A stretch of 64,000 bases of DNA from the NCBI GenBank assembly GCA_035578005.1, contig DATJYK010000465.1:9508-73507 (forward strand), written 5' to 3'. Origin of the DNA: Gp13-AA77 sp035578005 (lineage in GTDB: Bacteria > Acidobacteriota > Terriglobia > UBA7540). A program made the position numbers and the translations under genes. The notes under the pieces were generated by a model, which saw nothing but the letters and a program-made list of their open reading frames with translations, made no database searches and was not told the origin of the DNA. The stretch's first letter is position 1; each line of letters starts with the position of its first letter. Shown piece after piece: positions 60,611-64,000 of the stretch.

Positions 60611-61933
60611 TCATTGCTTGATGATCGTCCCGTCGTACCGCCGGATTTCGCCCCATCCCCCGTTGAGCGGATCCGGCCGGAAGGGGTGCTTAGCCGCGAG
60701 CTCCTCATTCACTTCAATCCCCCACCCCGGCGAATCGCTGGCCCACAGGTAGCCGTCCTTATACGTTGCGCAGCCGGTGAAAATCTCAGCCTCCAGACCG
60801 CTGATGACGCCCCCTTCCTGGATGCCGAAGTTCGTGCTCGCCAAGTCCAAATGCAATTGCGCCGTGTGCCCCACGGGCGAGACGTCTCCCGGGCCGTGCC
60901 AGGCGGTTTTCACCCCGAACTGTTCCGCGAGGATCGCGATTTTGCGAGACGGCGTGAGACCTCCGGCTTGGGACAAATGAACGCGGATGTAATCGATGAG
61001 ACGTCCGGTAATCAGCGGCTGCCACTCGTGGGGGCTATTGAACAGTTCGCCCATCGCGAGCGACGTGGCGCACTGCTGACGGATCATTCGGAAATAGTCG
61101 ATGTCCTCGGGTGACAGCAGGTCTTCCAGGTAGAATAAGCCGATGGGCTCAAGTTCCTTGGCAAACTGGACGGCCTGGAGCGGGCTCACGCGCTCGTGCA
61201 CGTCATGGATCAGATTGATCTCCTCGCCCACCTGTTTCCGGCACTCTTCGAGCATTTGGCGCGTCCGGCGCATGTAAGGGACCGGCTCAAACACGGCGCC
61301 CTCGTGCAGCCCCTTGGCCGGAGGGCCACTGCGTGGGCCGTAGACGGCCATGCCAGGCACTCCAATCTGAACCTTGATGCAACGGAAGCCCTTGGCCATT
61401 TGCTCGCGCACCCGATCGATCACTTGTGGCGTTTCCTCGCCGCCCACGGTTGCATAGGTCAGCGCCGCTTCGCGCACCTTGCCGCCAAGCAACTGGTACA
61501 CCGGCATGTTGGCTTGTCGGCCTTTGATGTCCCACAACGCCTCGTCAATCCCGCTAATGGCGTTGTTGAGCACCGGGCCGTTGCGCCAGTAGGAGCTGTT
61601 GTAGCACATTTGCCAGGTGTCCTCGATGCGGTCCGCGGGCTTGCCAAGCAGAAGCGGCTTCAGGTATCTCTCCACGGCCAGGTTGACCAATTCGGCGCGC
61701 TGCGTGAACGTCGCGCAGCCGTAGCCGAAGAGGCCGTCCTGATCGGTGGTAATTTTGACGACGCTCAGCCGCGCGCCGGTGGGCTGGGTGGCGATCACGC
61801 TCACGTCTTTGATCTTGGGAGACGGCATGCCCCGCACTGCTCTTGCCGCTTTCTGCTGCGCCTCCAATTGGCGGCCGTCCAGGCCCATTGCTGCGCTGCC
61901 GCCGATCATCTCTAGAACACCGCGTCTCGTCAT
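60611..61933 (-). CDS. Enolase-superfamily dehydratase (mannonate dehydratase/RspA-like), Tat-type leader
   Basis: A 440-residue member of the mandelate-racemase group. The N-terminal lid domain (about 40-160) is followed by the barrel with IKVQIG, NLIHDVHERVSPLQA (metal-site Asp and a His), FYLEDLLSPED and MGELFNSPHEW. The last, together with TAWHGPGDVSPVGH, is the pattern of D-mannonate/D-gluconate dehydratases (RspA/ManD-like). The leader TRRGVLEMIGGSAAMG looks like a Tat signal, unusual for this cytoplasmic family. ATG 61933 has GAGGAGG upstream. Divergent from the next gene, a distant homologue. Confidence 0.87.
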   Translation of the reverse strand: MTRRGVLEMIGGSAAMGLDGRQLEAQQKAARAVRGMPSPKIKDVSVIATQPTGARLSVVKITTDQDGLFGYGCATFTQRAELVNLAVERYLKPLLLGKPADRIEDTWQMCYNSSYWRNGPVLNNAISGIDEALWDIKGRQANMPVYQLLGGKVREAALTYATVGGEETPQVIDRVREQMAKGFRCIKVQIGVPGMAVYGPRSGPPAKGLHEGAVFEPVPYMRRTRQMLEECRKQVGEEINLIHDVHERVSPLQAVQFAKELEPIGLFYLEDLLSPEDIDYFRMIRQQCATSLAMGELFNSPHEWQPLITGRLIDYIRVHLSQAGGLTPSRKIAILAEQFGVKTAWHGPGDVSPVGHTAQLHLDLASTNFGIQEGGVISGLEAEIFTGCATYKDGYLWASDSPGWGIEVNEELAAKHPFRPDPLNGGWGEIRRYDGTIIKQ

Positions 61934-62143
61934 GAGCGTTCCTCCTCTGCCGGCGCGACCGGCTGACTGACTCACGCCGACAAGTTCAATCCGGCCGCGT
62001 TTGCGCATGTCCGCGCGCCAAAGGTTTGGCCGGACGGAGCGTATTGTCTCAGATTTCACCGCGCGTCGCGCTGGTCGAGGCAAAGTAATATGATTGAGCG
62101 AACGGGCCAGCGTTTGGGACCCCGTTTGGGAAGGAGCAGCCAC

Positions 62144-63388
62144 ATGGATTGGAGTCGCAGAGATTTGCTGAAGGCGGCGATGGCCCTGACCGCCGGCCCG
62201 TACCTGGCGACGTACCAGGCCTGGGCCGCACCCTCGGCGAAGCTGGTGAAGATCACGGCGATCAAGGCCTTGCAACTGGACAACGTCGGAGACGGGTGTC
62301 TCATCCGGGTGGAGACCGATGCCGGTGTGGTGGGCTACGGTGAAGCCGGTTGCACCGCGAGAATGGCGCGGGCCCGCCTCGAGCAGATGCAGCGGATCTG
62401 GTTGGGCCAGGACCCCCTCGCAATCGAGCACCTGTTCTATCTGATGACCGCTCCGCAGAATCCTTTCATCCCGGATGTGGGCCTGATCAGTGGAATCGAC
62501 ATCGCACTCTGGGACATCGCCGGTAAGATCATCGGCCAACCAATTTACCGTCTGTTAGGCGGTCCGATGCGGCCGGCCGCGCCAATTTACTCACACGGTA
62601 ACCTCCGGAACATGCTGGATCCCGCCGAGGCGAAGGATTGGGCACAGAAGGTAAAGGCCGCGCCAGAAGGGTTCAAGACATTTAAGTTCGGGATTCCGTT
62701 TGGCGGCCGCGGCCCTGGTGGGAATGGCGGGAATCCGTGGGCGCCCACGGCGGACCATTACGATATGAAGAAGGTTGCCAAGGCTTATGCGAATATCCGC
62801 GACGCCGCCGGCGACGATATCGATATCGCCATGCACGGCACCGGACAGTTTGACCTGCCCACGGCCGTCGGTCTTGCCAAAGCCATCGAACCGATCGATC
62901 CGGCGTGGTTCGAGGATCCACTGAACTATCTTTACTCGGAAGCCTGGGTCCATTTGAAGCGCGCCACTACTACTCCTATCCTTACGGGTGAAAAGGTCGA
63001 ACTGGTGGCCGGCTTCAAGCCATATCTCGACAATGGTGCAGTGGACGTGATTCACCCCGATCCGGCATACGCAGGCGGCATCACCGGCATCCGCAAGATT
63101 GCCGATTATGCCGCCGTCACCCGTGTTCCCGTGGCCCTGCACAGCGGGCCCTGTTCACTGGTCCGGTTCTTCGCGGCGGTGCACATGGGAGGCGCCATCC
63201 AGAACTTCTTCCGCATTGAGAACGCGCTCGGCGAGTTCCGTGGGTGCAAGGAGAAAATGGCGGCGGGCAACGAGCCTGTAATCCGCAATAGCGTCATGCA
63301 ACTTCCTGAAGGTCCCGGGCTGGGCCTGGAAATCAATGACGATTGGCTCCGCCAGCACATGGCTAAAGGTGAAACCTGGTGGGGTTGA
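62144..63388 (+). CDS. Enolase-superfamily protein (mandelate racemase/galactonate dehydratase-like), Tat signal
   Basis: A 414-residue enzyme. A clear twin-arginine leader (SRRDLLKAAMALTAGPYLATY) precedes a lid domain (about 32-150) and barrel. Motifs include GISGIDIALWDIAGK-type helix (written here SGIDIALWDI), IDIAMHGTGQFD for the first metal position (His where Asp is common), WFEDPLNY, TGEKVE and ALHSGPCSLVR. The motif set suggests galactonate dehydratase or racemase relatives; the unusual metal-site residue makes activity uncertain. AAGGAG precedes ATG 62144. Likely linked to sugar-acid use with its divergent neighbour. Confidence 0.85.
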   Translation: MDWSRRDLLKAAMALTAGPYLATYQAWAAPSAKLVKITAIKALQLDNVGDGCLIRVETDAGVVGYGEAGCTARMARARLEQMQRIWLGQDPLAIEHLFYLMTAPQNPFIPDVGLISGIDIALWDIAGKIIGQPIYRLLGGPMRPAAPIYSHGNLRNMLDPAEAKDWAQKVKAAPEGFKTFKFGIPFGGRGPGGNGGNPWAPTADHYDMKKVAKAYANIRDAAGDDIDIAMHGTGQFDLPTAVGLAKAIEPIDPAWFEDPLNYLYSEAWVHLKRATTTPILTGEKVELVAGFKPYLDNGAVDVIHPDPAYAGGITGIRKIADYAAVTRVPVALHSGPCSLVRFFAAVHMGGAIQNFFRIENALGEFRGCKEKMAAGNEPVIRNSVMQLPEGPGLGLEINDDWLRQHMAKGETWWG

Positions 63389-63794
63389 TCCTGCAAACAC
63401 TTCATTTGCAAGGACGACCGGCAATCTTCAAGGTGATGACGATGATCCCGAGGCTGGCCTGAGCGAACACATAAATCCAGCATCCTGTTTCTCCAATTGC
63501 CACGGGCACCGGCGATAACCCTAGAAACCGCTGCTATCCTGTTTCAGCATCGGGGTTTCAGAGCAGGTGCACTATTCTGTACATTTTGATGCGCCTTTCT
63601 TTTTCATCCGCAGGGCCGCAGGACAGAGTGGGCGGCGTCAATCACCAACGATAAAATGTAAGTAAAGGATAGGTATGTCAGTCACTTCTACTTCTGTGTA
63701 GTGGCCGGCCTGTTTCCAGGTCTGGGGTGACTGTCTTCAAGGGGTCGGCCGTCTCACCTGATCGCGAATCCAAGAGCGAGCAGGAGGAGGCCAT
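63389..63794. other. Intergenic region, no gene seen
   Basis: About 400 bp. No repeat family member or hairpin recognised. Confidence 0.45.
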
Positions 63795-64000
63795 ATGATA
63801 AACTTACAAGCAACTGCTATTTTATGCTCCGCGCTCCTAATCGCGGACAATCCTTATGCATTCGCTCGACAGGCCCAGCCGGCCGGCGTATCTCAAGCTC
63901 CGTCGCAGACGACATACACGCCGCAGCAACTGGATAGCCTCGTAGCTCCGATTGCGCTCTACCCGGATCCGATTCTGAGCCAGATTCTGGTGGCATCCAC
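63795..64000 (+). CDS. DUF3300 family protein (5' part only)
   Basis: The first 68 residues of a protein running off the right edge. A signal-like N-terminus (NLQATAILCSALLIADNPYA) is followed by TYTPQQLDSLVAPIALYPDPILSQILVAST, the opening of DUF3300. This is a secreted or envelope family of unknown function with a Gly/Gln/Asn-rich tail in full-length members. AGGAGGAGG precedes ATG 63795. Confidence 0.88.
   Translation, partial: MINLQATAILCSALLIADNPYAFARQAQPAGVSQAPSQTTYTPQQLDSLVAPIALYPDPILSQILVAS

Overview
This 64 kb window is GC-rich chromosomal DNA and most likely comes from a member of the Acidobacteriota. That assignment is an inference from gene content: a winged-helix/TPR signalling protein, DUF2934, DUF3300, a TIGR03118-type beta-propeller, a bactofilin, tandem TatA proteins, Tat-exported enolase-superfamily dehydratases, and many two-component kinases with few operons. 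The start codon mix (ATG, GTG, TTG) and good Shine-Dalgarno sites fit. No phage, plasmid backbone, transposase or cas gene is visible. The intergenic space is unusually rich in short repeats.

Layout. 0-4.7 kb: partial Tat-exported multicopper oxidase (runs off the left edge), TatD nuclease, polyprenyl diphosphate synthase, CYTH protein, two tandem TatA genes, tRNA-Asn. 4.9-11.1 kb: a CheB-CheR-PAS-histidine kinase fusion with its LuxR-type regulator, then a degenerate receiver overlapping a zinc-ribbon protein. 11.1-17.4 kb: repeat-filled DNA with a DUF2934 gene, a GH51 arabinofuranosidase, and three toxin-antitoxin modules, of which two carry damaged toxins. 17.7-24.3 kb: hybrid histidine kinase, ECF sigma factor, and a kinase/OmpR-regulator pair. 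24.8-40.4 kb: rhodanese, VOC protein, bactofilin, methyltransferase-like protein, lytic transglycosylase, aminotransferase, XRE regulator, winged-helix/TPR protein, a small secreted protein, 1-pyrroline-5-carboxylate dehydrogenase, diguanylate cyclase. 40.4-53.1 kb: DUF4126 protein, MetE-like protein, cupredoxin plus porin operon, TIGR03118 protein, regulator/kinase pair, XerC, an isoprenylcysteine-methyltransferase-like protein, and a FolP interrupted by a palindromic repeat. 53.1-64 kb: repeat arrays, an orphan AlbA_2-type protein, GlpF-like channel, DinB, SAM hydrolase, nucleoside permease plus cytidine deaminase, two divergent Tat-signal enolase-superfamily enzymes, and the start of a DUF3300 protein.

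How the genes work together. Signalling dominates: four large kinases, five regulators and a cyclase. Pyrimidine nucleoside uptake and deamination are adjacent. Tat export is represented both by its TatA pore proteins and by at least three likely substrates.

The most unusual observation is a family of short repeats in five small clusters (14.8, 27.2, 41.1, 53.2 and 53.5 kb). Each unit can be written as AAAGCC, a five-base tag, then a degenerate GTTATTGAAAACA. The tag is the same or nearly the same within a cluster but usually differs between clusters. I know of no described element with this build. The second is a 111-bp palindromic repeat sitting in frame inside folP. These are sequence observations made by eye; genome-wide searches would be needed to define them.
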